Of a stretch of DNA of 64,000 bases, positions 63,750 through 64,000 are shown piece by piece. Each line of letters starts with the position of its first letter. The stretch's first letter is position 1. The DNA lies in NCBI GenBank assembly GCA_021806235.1, contig JAJZXU010000017.1, positions 124,001-188,000 on the forward strand, in the 5' to 3' direction. Source of the stretch: Thermoplasmata archaeon (lineage in GTDB: Archaea; Thermoplasmatota; Thermoplasmata; Thermoplasmatales; Thermoplasmataceae). The translations under genes and the position numbers were made by a program. The notes under the pieces were generated by a model. The model did not search any database. It saw only the letters and a list, made by a program, of their open reading frames with translations, and was not told the DNA's origin.

Positions 63750-64000
63750 ATGAAGAATATGACTGATGTGTTTGATGGTTTCGATAGAAAGAAATTTGGA
63801 TGGTTTCATGTAAGGTCTATACTGACAACCGGCATGGGTGTTTTCACTGATGGATACGATTTATCATCAGTTGGTATTGTTTTAGCCCTTATAATGGCAT
63901 CATATGGTATAACAAAAACAACGCCAGGATATGCACTTTTTCTGAGCCTTGTGGCTGGAACAGCACTGATAGGAGCTGCAGCGGGTGCAATAATATTTGG
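63750..64000 (+). CDS. MFS transporter, N-terminal part (cut by window end)
   Basis: The first 83 residues of a transporter that runs off the window. The start MKNMTDVFDGFDRKKFGWFH, then RSILTTGMGVFTDGYDLSSV and a second helix (ALFLSLVAGTALIGAAAGAI), is typical of the sugar/aromatic acid or phosphate:H+ symporter branches (D-x-x-D near helix 1). The ATG at 63750 follows ATATATTTAT. Substrate not determinable. Confidence 0.82.
   Translation, partial: MKNMTDVFDGFDRKKFGWFHVRSILTTGMGVFTDGYDLSSVGIVLALIMASYGITKTTPGYALFLSLVAGTALIGAAAGAIIF

Noticed and set aside
1-64000. CRISPR arrays, rRNA genes or prophage structural genes
   Set aside because: I saw no regularly spaced repeats, rRNA-like conserved blocks or capsid/terminase-type proteins in the window.

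Overview
The window looks like a chromosome segment of an extremely acidophilic, AT-rich euryarchaeon of the order Thermoplasmatales (Picrophilus/Ferroplasma/Acidiplasma-like). Three kinds of evidence support this. Markers are archaeal: PolD large subunit, archaeal Pth2, CarS, Nob1, Tsr3 and D-aminoacyl-tRNA deacylase. Many genes have a TATA-like box about 25 nt upstream of the start codon, implying leaderless mRNAs. Exported proteins are Ser/Thr/Asn-rich with many N-glycosylation sequons, and an acid peptidase of family G1 (eqolisin) is present. No rRNA or CRISPR array was seen. Two tRNA genes are present, Pro(UGG) and Leu(UAG).

Layout: 1-3 kb, end of a G1 peptidase and a two-gene ABC exporter. 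3.2-9 kb, CDGSH protein, tRNA-Pro, cytochrome bd-type oxidase (cydAB), glyA and a surface protein. 9.3-13.7 kb, dtdA and a tightly overlapping trio (threonine-synthase-like enzyme, DUF1611 P-loop protein, QueC-like PP-loop protein with a Cys cluster) that I cannot assign to a known pathway. 13.8-14.4 kb, AbrB/RelE toxin-antitoxin with a frameshifted toxin. 14.6-23.3 kb, informational and central genes (tsr3, pyrG, SCP2, polC, GPN GTPase, ADP-forming acyl-CoA synthetase). 23.6-33.3 kb, an accessory region with AbiE-like and HicAB toxin-antitoxin pairs, a degenerate isochorismatase-fold protein, one IS3-family and one IS200/IS605-family element, and relics of both. 33.4-35.2 kb, DsrE protein and a secreted-protein/membrane-protein pair resembling an archaeocin plus immunity protein. 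31.3-42.6 kb also holds the storage-carbohydrate block: debranching enzyme, maltokinase, trehalose synthase, GlgE and GlgB, a complete TreS-Mak-GlgE-GlgB route from trehalose to alpha-glucan. 43-48 kb, UbiA prenyltransferase, an IS graveyard with a RelE toxin-antitoxin pair, an NDH-2-like flavoprotein and an HTH_10 regulator. 48.5-64 kb, mostly housekeeping genes (rpiA, phoU-like, XRE-CBS, carS, pth2, PLP sulfur enzyme, tmk, map, E1-like enzyme, TauE, nob1, MFS, Rieske plus fused ETF, lactonase, MscS, and the start of a second MFS gene).

The most unusual signals are: (i) two diverged copies of one element (R1 at 40087-40402, R2 at 48079-48301) that end at the Shine-Dalgarno and start codon of glgE and of an HTH_10 regulator and could sequester the Shine-Dalgarno; (ii) the 10.3-13.7 kb three-gene operon; (iii) the archaeocin-like pair; (iv) mobile-element ends that supply the C-terminal codons of two glycogen enzymes, plus a solo IS605 right end that could act as an orphan TnpB guide locus.
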